24,795 bases of DNA from Welwitschia mirabilis (lineage: Eukaryota > Gnetophyta > Gnetopsida > Welwitschiales): the NCBI GenBank assembly GCA_051453625.1, contig JBOZIK010000001.1, positions 275,611,711 to 275,636,505 of the forward strand, read 5' to 3'. The notes under the pieces are model-generated. The model ran no database searches. It saw nothing but the letters and a program-made list of their open reading frames with translations, and was not told the DNA's origin. Both the position numbers and the translations under genes were made by a program. Shown here piece by piece: positions 1 through 11,059 of the stretch. Every line of letters begins with the position of its first letter. The first letter of the stretch is position 1.

Positions 1-439
1 GTCAATTAAAGTTATCCTTACATGTCATCTTAGCTGGTCAACTCATCCAAAGATATGTTAATTTCAATTTTGTCGATTTTAGATATGATAAATCTTTAGA
101 AAAATAATGTGTCTATATAACTTAAGAATAAGCAACTAAAACACCAAAGCTTATGAAAAAAATGAAATCTCAAAACATGAAATCATCTTTAGTAAAACAA
201 TAAGATGTCACAACATATGACCTTTGAGTAGATCCCAATGATTAAGAAAAGTAACTTAAAATCAATCAACATTTATTAGAATAAGTTAAATTAGAACTTG
301 AAATTATGTTATCATCCAATAAAGACATATTTACTTGGCTCTACAAGGATATGCCAAACATTGACAAATTGATTATCATTGATGATATTATTTTAAAATC
401 AAAATTAAACCCTGTGAAATAAAAAGTTAGAAAACTTAA

Positions 440-1240
440 CCCTTATCTTGCATTGGTAGTAAAAGAATATTTGGAATGTCTTTTAACTATAGAATTCATT
501 AGACTAGTAGACTAGTTAGATTAGTTATAAAATATTAGTAGTCATTCCAAAAAAGAATGGTCAAATTAGGATTGTATCAATTACTAAGCTTTAAATAAGA
601 TTACTCTAAAAGACAATTATGTTTTACCAAACATCAATATCATAGTGGATAACATAACTCACTATGAACTTTTATCATTTATGGATGGTTATTTAGATTA
701 TAATTAGATATTTATGAATCATAAATATCAACACAAAACTATCTTCATAACACCCTAGGAACTTTTATGTTATGTCATGATGTCTTTTAAACTAAGGAAT
801 ACCAGTGAGCAATGACACACATATTTCACAACTTAATACACCGCAATGTGGAAGATTATATTAGCAACATTATAGTTAAATAAAAAATAATAGACAAACA
901 TTTAATTGATTTGAAATAACTTTTTTTTAAACAAGCAAGATAATATAATGTATGACTCAATTTGAAGAAATGTATTTTTAATGTGCCATCAGGGAAACTC
1001 TTAGGTTTCATGATTTCAAAATGAAGGATAGAAATTGACCTAGAAAAGATCAAAGAAATTACTAACATGCCATCACCATTTAACTTGAAATAATTATGTA
1101 GTTTCCAAGGTAGACTACAAGCAATACGTGAATTTATTTAAACTTTAATAGATCCATGTGTATTATTTATGAATCTATTTAAGAAAGACAACTAGTTTAA
1201 ATGGTATGAAAATTATAAAAATGCTTTCAATAAGATCAAG
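440..1240 (+). pseudogene. Reverse transcriptase domain of the Tat-type gypsy element
   Basis: This is an RNA-dependent DNA polymerase remnant. PKKNGQIRI is read at 548-574. After a one-base deletion the frame changes and continues with CINY-stop-ALNKITLKDNYVLP at 572-632 and LSFMDGY...YN-stop-IFMN at about 669-719, where family members have Gln at both stops. The catalytic box, YVDD in active relatives, reads YISN at 857-868, so both aspartates are gone (GAT to AGC/AAC-type changes). SGKLLGFMIS at about 985-1017 and the GRLQAIREF block near 1110-1140 mark the end of the RT and the start of the connection region. The order and spacing match a full-length RT, so it decayed in place rather than by large deletion. 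Confidence 0.85.
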
Positions 1241-1690
1241 AAATATTTAACATCTACTCTTGTTTTAAGTTCATCAAAGCCTGACCAACCATTTTACTTT
1301 TATCTTGCATACACACTAGAATTAATCAGTGTAATGACCTTCTATCAATATGACTTAAAAATGAAACCATCCAATTTACTACATCAATATAAAATTAAAT
1401 CAATATGAGAAAAATTACACTAAAGAAGAAAGTTATGTTTAAGTTTAGTCTTTGCTTCAAATTACTATTATATGGTGAGAAATAAAACAATTATAATCAA
1501 TAATCAAAATTTACTCAAACATCTATTTGAGTATTCTATTGGAAGGACTTATTTAATAAAGTGGACATCAATTCTCACTAAATTCAACTTATAATTTCAA
1601 TCTTAAAAGTTGGTCAAAGGTAGATGCATAGTTGAACAAATATCACATCTACAAGTAGAAACTAAAGACAAAATCTTAAGTGAATCTGAA
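1240..1690 (+). pseudogene. RNase H (RT-linked) domain remnant of the gypsy element
   Basis: The segment corresponds to the RNase H domain that follows RT in gypsy pol. Readable pieces are NYTKEESYV at about 1414-1440 (family YTk.Ek.c.ALv.A), then LLKHLFEYSIGRTYLIKW at about 1510-1563 and the block ending KLVKGRCIVEQIS at about 1606-1645 (family QKaIKGq.LAdfla). Two Gln codons in the last block have become TAA. The first, catalytic part is too eroded to check the active-site acids. This is a remnant with no coding capacity. Confidence 0.75.
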
Positions 1691-1739
1691 CAATTCTTGG
1701 ATGAGAAAATTTACTTCATTTAAGTTAAAAAAACTATAA

Positions 1740-2070
1740 CACACTAATGTTCTTCGATGGTGCATCAAATAGAAATGGTGGTTTTATAGAAGTAGTTTTT
1801 TTCCTCTCTCTTGAACAATAAAACTAGTTTACCATTTTCCTTTGAGATGAATTTTTCTTGCACAAATAATATTAGCAAATATAACATAAGATTAAGAGTT
1901 TTAGGCTTATACCTTAAAAAAGTAAAAAAATTACTTTCTATATTTTATCATTGTGAGATTCTATCCATCCTAAGAAATGAAAATTAATTTGTTAATTAGC
2001 TTATAAAATTCATTCAAACCTACTTTAAAAATCCATTATTTAGAGAGTATGTCATGTGTATAGACATAAA
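1740..2070 (+). pseudogene. Additional (archaeal-type) RNase H domain remnant
   Basis: FFDGASNRNGG at about 1750-1782 matches the first strand of the second RNase H found in Tat-clade gypsy elements (family YFDGAS.NGaGvGvvl), including the first catalytic Asp. SCTNNISKYNIRLRVLGLYL at about 1856-1915 matches the helix A region (family cTNNiAEYEALi.GL), but the catalytic Glu of that helix is Lys or Asn here. The position between RT-RNase H and integrase is diagnostic of Tat elements. The family assignment is established knowledge; the reading of this copy is from sequence. Confidence 0.75.
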
Positions 2071-2079
2071 CTAGAATTT

Positions 2080-3240
2080 TCTAGATGAACAATCAATGGT
2101 AACTTATTTGGAATTATCATAGGATGAGGTAAATCAATTAGTAAAGGATTCTAAAATGAATGATGAATGGTATGACATGTTACTAAATTACCTAACTAAT
2201 TAAAAGCTACTAGAAGATCTCACTTCTGTACAAAGATAAAAATTTCATGATAAGCTACTTCATCATAATCCAAAATCAACTATATAAAAAGTTAAATGAT
2301 AGTGTCTTACTTAGATGCCTAAAATCAAGTAAAGCTACTTACATATTGAAAGAAACACATGTTGGTTTATGCAGTTTCCATCAAGGGGCAAAATCATTAT
2401 TAATTCATGATTTAAAATTTGGTTACTTTTCATCTACAATACATTAATAGCCTACTGAACTCTTTCCATCTGATCTTATTTGGATATTTAAAAAATGGGG
2501 CATGGATCTGATTGGTCCAATTACACCAACTTCATCTAAATAACATGCTTTCATTATCACTATAATCGAGTATTTTTCAAAATGGGTAGAGGTAGTACAT
2601 TTACACTAACTAAATACAAAACAATATAAAAATTCTTCCTAGATCACATAATTATAAGATTTAGTACCCCTTACATCATTATTAGTGATAATAGCCTACA
2701 ATCCAAATCTATCAAACTAAAAAATTTTTGAGGAATAATACATTCCTTTTCCACTTCACATTATCCTCAAGAAAATGGTTAAGATGAAGTTACAAATAAA
2801 GTAATAATAAACTACCTCAAGAAATTACTACAAATAAATCCAAAATCATGGCATGAAAAATTATGTTTTTCATTATGGACTTAGCACATTGCAATAAAAT
2901 TTGCTATAAGAACAACTCCATTCAAATTAGTTTAGGGCACTAAAGTAATTTTACCAACCCAAATTTAGATTCTCACATTAAGGACTCTAGTCAAACATCT
3001 TAAATTATGTAACATCAAAAGAGAAACATGACTTTCTTAATTATAAAATTTAGATGAACAAAGGATAAAAGTGCTACAATATACACAAATTTACTAAAAA
3101 TGAGTGAGTGATGCATACAATAAACATGTTAATCCATAATCTTATAACATAGGTGACTTTATCTTGAAATAAAACTTAACTAAGAAAATCTTAAAATTTT
3201 TATCAAACTAGTTAGGACCATTCATTGTATCAAAAAAATT
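2080..3240 (+). pseudogene. Integrase domain of the Tat-type gypsy element
   Basis: The zinc-binding part lies in an open stretch (2247-2447) with LLRCL...ATYILKETHVGLCSFHQGAK, keeping the two His. The CxxC half is missing: the text jumps from GYFSSTIH straight to the ELFPSDLIW linker, so roughly 45-60 bp are deleted at about 2447. The DDE core is well preserved: KWGMDLIGP with Asp at 2505-2507, ISDN with Asp at 2687-2689, and PQENG-stop-DEVTNK with Glu at 2786-2788. The TPFKLV-stop-GTKVILP block follows at 2918-2957. The C-terminus holds AYNKHVNP (about 3115) and LGPFIVS (about 3214), the usual GPY-type module. Stops sit at Gln positions, so the catalytic acids survive in a dead gene. Confidence 0.85.
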
Positions 3241-3578
3241 TAACAAAAAGATATAAACTCAAAGATCTACATAACACTGAGGATACAAAACCAATAAAAT
3301 CTTTCTAACTTTGACCATATCATCAGTGAAATTCATAATTTAAATTCTTTACTGTATTTTCATTACTCATTTCATTCATTTAGTTTTACTATTTCATTCA
3401 TAATAAAATGTAGCATACATCCATGCAATTACTCATTATTTAAAATAGCACATTTTCATATGTCATGTAGGTTTCATGCTTATTTTATTTATCTGAGTTT
3501 ATAGATCATGGCTGAGCATATAGAAGAGCTATATTTTGGTAATCGTTGTGTGTCATCCACACTTGATAGATATTGTTT

Positions 3579-3649
3579 TACTTCTTATCTAGCTTCTTTG
3601 ATTGATATTCCATTTCATGAAGCTTCCCCTATGGAAGATAATGATGATG
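3579..3649 (+). repeat. 71 bp direct repeat, left of N gap
   Basis: The 71 bases ending exactly at the gap are repeated at 4058-4128 with two differences, both transitions (a/g in the catga-gctt segment and t/c in gataa-gatg). The copies abut the N run on both sides, which suggests overlapping contig ends or two haplotypes. Confidence 0.95.
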
Positions 3650-4057
3650 NNNNNNNNNNNNNNNNNNNNNNNNNNNNNNNNNNNNNNNNNNNNNNNNNNN
3701 NNNNNNNNNNNNNNNNNNNNNNNNNNNNNNNNNNNNNNNNNNNNNNNNNNNNNNNNNNNNNNNNNNNNNNNNNNNNNNNNNNNNNNNNNNNNNNNNNNNN
3801 NNNNNNNNNNNNNNNNNNNNNNNNNNNNNNNNNNNNNNNNNNNNNNNNNNNNNNNNNNNNNNNNNNNNNNNNNNNNNNNNNNNNNNNNNNNNNNNNNNNN
3901 NNNNNNNNNNNNNNNNNNNNNNNNNNNNNNNNNNNNNNNNNNNNNNNNNNNNNNNNNNNNNNNNNNNNNNNNNNNNNNNNNNNNNNNNNNNNNNNNNNNN
4001 NNNNNNNNNNNNNNNNNNNNNNNNNNNNNNNNNNNNNNNNNNNNNNNNNNNNNNNNN
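3650..4057. other. Assembly gap, 408 N
   Basis: A run of 408 undetermined bases flanked by near-identical 71 bp direct repeats that touch it on both sides. The gap length is probably an estimate; the true gap may be absent. Confidence 1.
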
Positions 4058-4128
4058 TACTTCTTATCTAGCTTCTTTGATTGATATTCCATTTCATGAG
4101 GCTTCCCCTATGGAAGATAACGATGATG
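4058..4128 (+). repeat. 71 bp direct repeat, right of N gap
   Basis: Second copy of 3579-3649 (69 of 71 identical), beginning at the first base after the gap. Confidence 0.95.
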
Positions 4129-5962
4129 ATAGCATATACTATACTGACACTCACTATGATACCATCCATTCAATTTTTCCTATAGTTTACACTTTTGCAC
4201 AAATCCTTTTATGCTACCTTCTTATTCAAAACTTCCATTCTGTTTCAATAATCAATCATGTAGTTTTTCATTTCCTTTATATACTTAATTCTTCTTAAAC
4301 TTGTGAACAACATTTTTCTTGAATTAATTTATTCCATTTCATTGCATGACATTTGGGTAAATTTTTATAATAAGTTAACTCTTAAGTGATTAAGTCTTAC
4401 TTTATAGAAAAGTGCATTTTGAATGGCTTCATTAAGTTCTTAATTCAGATGCTAAGAGAGGAAGGGAAAAAAAAACATTAGTATTAATAGATAATAGATT
4501 AAATTATACTAATAATTATCATAGTACTCTTGGCATGATAAAAGTAATTGAGTAGGAAGACTCTCTTGATCTAGAGGTAAGTCTTTACTTTGTCTTTACC
4601 TAAATGACTTCTTAACAAGGTTCCTTAGTTAAAGTCATTTCTTTGTTTGATTTTCTATTTTGTTTAGTCCTATGTTAAACTACATTCAAGTTTTTGTAAA
4701 AGTGGTTTTCCTACTTTGAAACATTTATAGTGATAAGATTAGATGAAATCTAATCTTTAGACATTCCTATGTCTATGATATTTTATGTCACATGTTCTTC
4801 TATTCTAGTATTAATGTCAAATTTGATGCTTCTCTTTAGTAATGAATATTAAAATTTACCATTTCAACGATAAATCAATGTTTTTAAAAAATAAAAAAAG
4901 GAAAATTTAAGTCAACTAGTAAAATATCAATATCATACACCAAGGGGAAAAAATGATGTCTTATTCTAAGTGCATTAGGGTAAATATTCCCAAGAGGGGC
5001 CTTTGGCAGTGTGATATGGTAGCTGTGGGAACTCCACTATTATATCAATTGATCATGATCTAGCTTCTGCTTATGAATCCTTATGCTCTTGGAAGTGGCT
5101 ACACTTCCCTCATCATGATGGATGGCATTTTTTAAAAATTCCATTGACTTGATTTTCCATAACTCTGAGGGTATGATTTCACAAGCATTCATAACATATT
5201 AATTACTAGATGGTAAGTTAGTAAGGTGTCATTTCTATTCTAGCTAATAATTGGATTGAGTTATAGTCTCGACACTGTATTGATACTTTGTAAAATCACT
5301 ATAGACATTATCATAATTACTATCCTAATTGCATGATATTATGAATCGTTTAGCATTGAATTACTATTAATTACATCAAATGATTTTATGGTTTATACCA
5401 ATGGACCTTCCTAAGTTAACATTTAGAGGCATTCAGATCAATCTTCTTCATGTTCTTGTTTGTCTATTTTCATATAGTCTTTTCTTAACATTCAAGATTA
5501 ATTACCTCAAATTTATTCATTGGATTTATTGATAAATTCATTTAAGAATATATCCACTTTTTAGTTAATTTCTTATCTCTTAAGAATATAGACCCCTTTT
5601 ACTACTAATGTCCCCTTTGTTATAACATTTTCACTTCTTGTATCTCTCATTTTATCACTTCTTATTTGTTAGATAGTCCTCGTTTCTACTTTTAGCCTAG
5701 ACAATCAAACACATTCTTTTGACATCTCTTACAATATCTCATTCATAATCTTCTATTACTCTTCAATCATGTACTCATCATTTCTTCTATGCATATGTTC
5801 AAAGCTTCCTAGAATTGCATTTTAATTATATACTTAAGTCATCCTTTATCATTTTGACCTTCACTATCCTAATGAAATTTCTTGCACATATGAAATCCTT
5901 GATTAGGACACATGTTCATTTTTCTTATGTTTTTGATGTTAAGATCATATTTCACTTCACAT

Positions 5963-5977
5963 AAAAAAGGTGGCAAT
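5963..5977 (+). other. Polypurine tract of the Tat-type gypsy element
   Basis: The tract aaaaaaggtggcaat immediately precedes a TG dinucleotide that starts an LTR-like sequence. A run of this form just upstream of a 3' LTR is the plus-strand primer site in gypsy elements. It fits the orientation of the pol remnant upstream. Confidence 0.6.
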
Positions 5978-7100
5978 TGTAAAATAGAAATTTTACATTT
6001 CTACTTTTTATCCATCACTCTTTCACTTAATTAGCCTTCTTTGTCCTACTTTATTTATCCTTGTATCCTTTCTTCCTTTTATTTATCCTCTTATTTAAAA
6101 TTCTTTTTCATTATTAAAAATCACCCTTGCCTCTTTTACACTCTATTTTTTCCTTAAAAAAAATATGATACCCTCATAACCTTTCATTTCCTTTGCCTAT
6201 CTCCATGTAACCTATCATTAAAACTTTGTACATGTTTTTTAAAATTATATATATTTTCCTATTAATAATGTCTACTTCATTCCTCCATGCATACTACTTA
6301 TGTATTTCTTACAACATTAATGTTCATTAGCACTCTACTTCATGGTCCATCAAATACCATAATCAAATGATGTAAAAGTTTTAACAATTTTCATTATCCC
6401 TCTTGGTTTTTCAATGGTCCTATCTAGGTAAACATGTTCTCATCAAACAAAAAGGTTATAAATGAAAACATTTTTAGTTCATGCTAAAAAGTTGATTGTT
6501 CTCATAAAAAATGGTAAGATTCATTTTTGCAACTCTTACAAACATTGTCAGATGCTTTAGAAATTCATTTCATATGTCCTATCACTATCATTACTAATGA
6601 AGAAACCAAAATTACCTTTGAATATAGAGTTTTACCAATCCTGCTTGCTTATTAAAGTTGAGAAAGGCTTTAAAACTTTTATGTTTCCAAGAGAGCATAT
6701 GAGCCTTATTTGATTAGGTAGTTAAAAAAAAGGTTGATAACTTTCCACTTTAATTTGAGACTCTTATGCTACTATAAGCTATAGGAGATCTGTTATCAAT
6801 TATCAATCTTAAAAATATTTATTTCTTTTCCTAGATGATCAAGCTACATAATAGGAAAAGAATGTTAAAGACTTCATTATGCATGAGAAAGAATAATATT
6901 TACATCAGTCTAACGAAAGTCTTAGAAAAGATCTCATGTGTTCCTCTCAATCTATGTAATATTCAATAGTCCTATATGCATACCTACCATGTCTCTAACG
7001 AAAAATACAAAGTGTTTTATATGTAAGATAATAAGGCAGTAAAAATCAGAGGCCATTAACTTCTAGATACAGAGGCCTCTACTACTTGTTAGAGCTTTGA
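5978..7100 (+). mobile_element. 3' LTR of the Tat-type gypsy element (right end not found)
   Basis: The LTR begins at the TG at 5978, directly after the polypurine tract. Its first 20 bases form a perfect inverted repeat (TGTAAAAT, 4 base loop, ATTTTACA at 5978-5997). A TATA-like stretch occurs at about 6246-6256 and another (tataaatg) at about 6456. The matching 5' LTR is outside the window, so the right boundary cannot be fixed. The end given is only an estimate from usual LTR lengths. No coding content was recognised. Confidence 0.4.
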
Positions 7101-9890
7101 GAGGATAATACACCAACTTACACACTATATTTTATTTTCCTTAGTTTTGTTTTAAATGATTTGCACATACCATTCTCCAACATGGCTTTTCTTATATTCT
7201 AAATCATGAGGAAAAAAACACTTACTTAATTATGCATGAAAAATGAGATTGCTTTATTCTCAAATTTTTTAAGTGAGTGCATATTGGAAGATAATTTCTT
7301 TCTCTTCCTTTTGGACTAGTAGTTATTATGCTTTACCAGGAAATAGCAAAAAAGATTTTAAAAAAATCTCATTTTAATAATTTTAACTTTTCTTATTTTT
7401 TCTTCTTAAGTCTAAGACAAATAATTCTAGGTGAATCCTACTATACATCTTTCTCTAACATTGTGAAATTATATTTTGCCTTAAACAAATAGCCTTTTGA
7501 AATTGCCATGATTTACATAATGGTAAAGACAATTATTAGATTGCTAAGATAAAAAGGAAGTAAATATGGAGGTTATTAAATCTTTCAAAAGAAGATCTAA
7601 AAATAGTTTTCAATCTACATATCTCTACCTCTTTGCTTGACATCCAATCTTGTAAAATAAATGCCATATTCAATGAGCTTGCATTAGGGGCATTCTATGG
7701 AATCTTTGTTGATTTTGAAAGTGGAACTAATGTAGTTTAGATTAAATTCATTATGACCTCATGCATTTGCATCTAGTAAATACACCTTCCAAACACATTT
7801 AGTAAATGTCATTCATTGTAGATTTTGTATTTTCTCCACCTATAATCTATAAGAAGAGATTCTTATAATGTAGAAGAGGAAGGGAGAATCTAAATTAAAA
7901 AAAATATTTTTTTAAGTGAAAAAACGCTACAATAGTAAGACAAACTAGATAATGCTCTATAAAAAAATTTAGAGAGATCAAAGTTAGATAAGATAAATCA
8001 GAAATAGGAGGCACATTAGAAACATGGATGAACATTAAGGAAGATTGGAAAAAATAGTGGAGGAGGGAGGTTAAGAACAATAAAAAAACAATAGTAAAGA
8101 GAAGAAGTATTAAAGTAATGTGGTAGAGGTAAAACAAGAAAAATGATCAGAATGATGATAGAAAGGAAAAAATGTCATGAAAGAAAGAGAGAAGAGTAGC
8201 AAAGACAACAAGAATAATGCAAAGGTGAGAGTAGAAGAAGAATACAGATCTTCAAGAAGATTAAGCACTAATTCTAATTTGTAGACAAATTGTAGAATAA
8301 GTAGTACAAGAAGCAACAATATTTTTTATGTGTTTTCTAATAATTCCAGGTTTTTAGATCTTACCTTTTACACCTTGTGTCATTTATTCTTGATTCTTTT
8401 TTTAAGAAATTTTAAAAAAATTCTAATATTACTATTACATACGTTTTTAAATTAAATATCATCTGTCTAGCAAATTATTAACTTATAAATCATCATTACT
8501 CTTGGGTTTGAATTTTTTTATTTTTTAATCCTTAATTAGGTATTTTTGTCCTTTTTTTTGGTTATATATTATTAATAACTTAAGAAATGTTGTTAAATCA
8601 TGATATTAACTACTACTTTTCTCTTAGTATTCATTTTTTACTAATTTCTATAACATCAGATTTATTTTTTAATCTTAGACAAACTATATCAGTAATCAAA
8701 TAAATAATTATTATGATTGAATAATGTTCTAATTAAATTGATAAATCTCAAAGATTTAAAATGCAATATTCCTTAAGAAATTTTAATTTCAAGTTATTTT
8801 AATATTTTAAATAAAACACAATGATGTCTATATAATATTACACTCAATATCTTAACATTAGAAAACATAAATTAAAATATCATACAAATTTAATAAAATA
8901 AAATATAGCATCACAAAAAAAGTTGTAACATCTACAATTTTCTTTTTTCTTCTTTTTGGATTTGACAATATCTCTTTGTATGATGAATAGACTACTTTTA
9001 GTTATGAATGTGAGTAAGATCCCTCTGATTCTTGACTTTACCTCACAACTTATCAATCCCCTTCCTTTTTTTTCCCCATCCTATTTCCACCTTGATATAT
9101 CTATTGTCATCTTCCAAGAATAAATTTTGGTGGTTACCAAAGTTATTCACATCCATACCAATCATCGGAATCATGAACAACATCAAAGTTACTCTTTAAG
9201 ATGATTAGTCATTATAGGTTTAGCAAGAATATTTTATATCAACTATGCAAATTTATGGTTATGAGTAGTAATTCTTAATACATGATCATAAAACTCTTCA
9301 AGATTAGATTGAAGAAGTTAGTTGACAAGATATTAACAAAAAGTTAAACATATATTATGTAAAAGTCTATTGCATATCAATACAATAAGTTACTTGATTG
9401 GATAAAAATAATTTATACTTCATTTAGGGCATCTTAATTTCATAAATCATATAAATAATTTACATTTTTAAAAAAATAAGATGAAACATGTAAATACACA
9501 TATGTAAGACATCAAGGTAAAGGTAGTAGAGATTAATTCATAAAAATAAGTTTACATTTATTATGTTAAATAGATACACTATTATGTGGAAGAATCCTCT
9601 TTGCATAGTAATATTATTTTATGACATGATAGCAAGTGATTCAATAATATGAATTTTGATATGCTTAGTAAAATTGATATTTACATTTTAACTTCATAAC
9701 ATCTTCTTCATTTGATGTCACATGCAAAGATTCTCATTTTCAAAGTCCTCCTCATCAAAATAAATAGTATATTAGCAAATTCCATTTGCAAAAGGAAATG
9801 CATCATGATAAGCATAAGGATCTATAAAAATAGATAAATAAGAAGTTAAAAAAATTTACTAAAATAAGAAGCAAGTTTAGGATACTGCTG
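7100..9890. other. Degenerate AT-rich sequence without recognisable genes
   Basis: I found no domain or RNA gene here. It may contain the end of the Tat LTR, the 5' LTR and the early gag of the + strand copia element, but I could not place any boundary. It includes the purine-rich stretch at about 7858-8270, long homopolymer-like A and T runs at 8400-8560, and a pyrimidine run at about 8938-8958. The open frames on the minus strand at 7895-8319 are translations of the pyrimidine-rich strand and show low-complexity Leu/Phe/Ser composition, so I do not call them genes. Confidence 0.6.
7858..8270 (+). repeat. Purine-rich strand-asymmetric stretch
   Basis: The + strand is strongly enriched in A and G (gaagaggaaggga, gtggaggagggaggtt, gaaagaaagagagaagag). 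There is no exact repeat unit, so it is a low-complexity tract rather than a microsatellite. Confidence 0.7.
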
Positions 9891-10092
9891 CTACTAAGAA
9901 AAACAAGTATTAGTGCTTATGATGTGGAAGACAAAACCATATTGCTAACTTTTATGGGATTTCTTAGGACATTATAAAGTCTGCAACTAAGGAAAATGCA
10001 GTTACTAAATAATTTGATTTTCTTAATAATGCTAAAAATTTTAAATATAATAAGTTCTTTAAAAACTTTGACTTTATTACTATGAGTGAGTA
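9800..10092 (+). pseudogene. gag (zinc knuckle part) of the host Ty1/copia element, 5' half of the split copy
   Basis: A CCHC-type zinc knuckle is read at 9914-9955: C-L-stop-C-G-R-Q-N-H-I-A-N-F-Y, spacing CX2CX4HX4C, with the last Cys changed to Tyr (TGT to TAT) and a TGA in the second gap. Lys-rich text precedes it, as is usual for nucleocapsid. It is on the + strand, opposite to the SIRE-like element that starts 143 bp downstream. The later domains of a + strand copia pol reappear just beyond that element, so I infer one copia copy split by insertion. Earlier gag could not be recognised. Confidence 0.55.
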
Positions 10093-10097
10093 CATAC
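10093..10097 (+). repeat. Target site duplication (left), catac
   Basis: catac directly precedes the left LTR and is repeated directly after the right LTR at 19856-19860. Five base duplications are standard for LTR retrotransposon integration. Confidence 0.93.
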
Positions 10098-10717
10098 TAT
10101 AGGATCGAGAATCCTAGAGGGGGGACGAATAGAATTTTAAAAATTTATTGAATAATCTTTAAAATAAAAATATTTGCTTGAAAATGAATCACTGAAAACT
10201 TGTGCATAAAACTAAAATTATTCTAAAAAATGAAAACAATAAAAAGCATAAAAATACCAATTAGAAGCACATAAGATTTATTGTGATTTGGAAAAACCCC
10301 TTACTTTACTATTGATGCTTATCTTCTTACCAAGCTTGATTCAGATCTTTATTAATCTCTTCTAAGTATTGCAAGTTCATCTATAACCTTTACAAATAGA
10401 TTTTTTTCTAAAGGCTCAGGCTCAATCATTTGTAAGAAAGCATAGTAGTGATAATAGTATGCCCAAAAGCATAGTTATCACTTGATCTTTGGCTTCAAAA
10501 AGGTATTGAAGCACTTCTTTAGAAGATGATATAATCTAAGAATAAATATTGCTATACATCTGATAATGTACGTAAAGATATCATAGTTCTTGATTCATAT
10601 TTGATCAAGAAAAAGATGCTGAATGAGTATAATGAAAAATATTCACCAGATTCAAAAGTTTCAAAAGTTGTAACAATGATTTGACTTATGGTAGTATATA
10701 GTGGAAGACTTTTAGGG

Positions 10718-10725
10718 TTTTTATA
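10718..10725 (-). promoter_or_regulatory. TATA-like box in the left LTR
   Basis: TATAAAAA on the minus strand, in a sequence well conserved between the two LTRs. The right LTR has CATAAAAA at 19019-19026. Position about 840 bases into the LTR would place R and U5 in the last 600 bases. Promoter function is inferred. Confidence 0.4.
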
Positions 10726-11059
10726 AGTAAAAAACTCTTCTAAAAGAAATAAAATGGCTACAAAATAGTTATAAAAATTTATGTTTCTACCACGGCTGGT
10801 AAAGCCCTCAAATGTTTGATCGACTCCACCTAGTATCATCAATTAAATTGGTCACCCTTGTGTTCTTTTAATCAACCTAGTTTCTTACAGCTCCATGTCC
10901 AGTCGACTCCTTAGGGTCTGGTCAACCACCTATCTAGTTACCTACATATCTATTTGGCCATCCACTTAGTCTAGATAAAATACAAATAGTTTTTTTTACT
11001 CTAGGTCCAATATACTTGTATATAATCTAGTCGAATCCTTATTGATCAGTTGTGAAGTT

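Larger units (their letters stand above)
1..3240 (+). pseudogene. Ty3/gypsy Tat-type pol pseudogene (5' end outside window)
   Basis: This is a degraded gypsy polyprotein that can be followed by eye across all three forward frames. It enters with KDIFTWLYKDMP at about 328-363 (family KDvFAWsY.eMPG), followed by the PVKQK linker at about 411-430 with the Gln codon changed to TAA. RT, RNase H, a second RNase H and integrase follow in that order, and integrase ends near 3240. The extra RNase H between RT-RNase H and integrase, together with the long non-coding 3' region, is known for the Tat clade (Tat/Ogre/Retand) of plant gypsy elements, so I infer that lineage. Stops are mostly TAA or TAG at Gln positions; at least one single-base deletion lies near 571. 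No protein can be made from it. The 5' LTR, gag and most of protease lie to the left of the window. Confidence 0.85.
3508..4298 (+). other. Small acidic ORF remnant after gypsy pol, broken by an N gap
   Basis: From the ATG at 3508 the frame reads MAEHIEELYFGNRC and runs, without stops, to an acidic patch (MEDNDD) where the 408 bp gap begins. The same 71 bases restart directly after the gap and continue through the acidic patch into a hydrophobic tail that stops before 4300. If the duplicated 71 bases are one locus seen twice, the real ORF would be about 120 codons, spanning from 3508 to 3649 and then from 4129 onward. I do not recognise the protein. It lies about 270 bp after the integrase C-terminus, so it could be an accessory 3' ORF of the Tat element, or chance. 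The single-letter composition (acidic, Tyr/Asp-rich) is unusual for random AT-rich DNA. Confidence 0.35.
3350..5962 (+). other. 3' non-coding region of the Tat-type gypsy element
   Basis: This 2.6 kb stretch lies between the end of integrase and the polypurine tract. Long non-coding 3' regions are usual in Tat elements. Apart from the small acidic ORF remnant at 3508-4298 and the 408 bp gap, I recognise no gene. A G-richer island at about 4975-5110 stands out in otherwise AT-rich text. From about 5440 to 6300 the + strand is strongly T- and C-rich. Confidence 0.6.

Noticed and set aside
856-1068. 70-codon minus open frame
   Set aside because: It is antisense to the gypsy RT around the degraded YVDD box.
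3579-4128. True tandem duplication of 71 bp
   Set aside because: Both copies end exactly at the N run, and the same occurs at two other gaps, which points to assembly overlap.
7895-8319. Two overlapping minus-strand open frames
   Set aside because: They translate the pyrimidine-rich complement of a purine tract; composition is low-complexity Leu/Phe/Ser with no domain.
10552-10842. 96-codon minus open frame
   Set aside because: It lies wholly in the left LTR around the TATA-like box and is not open in the right LTR.
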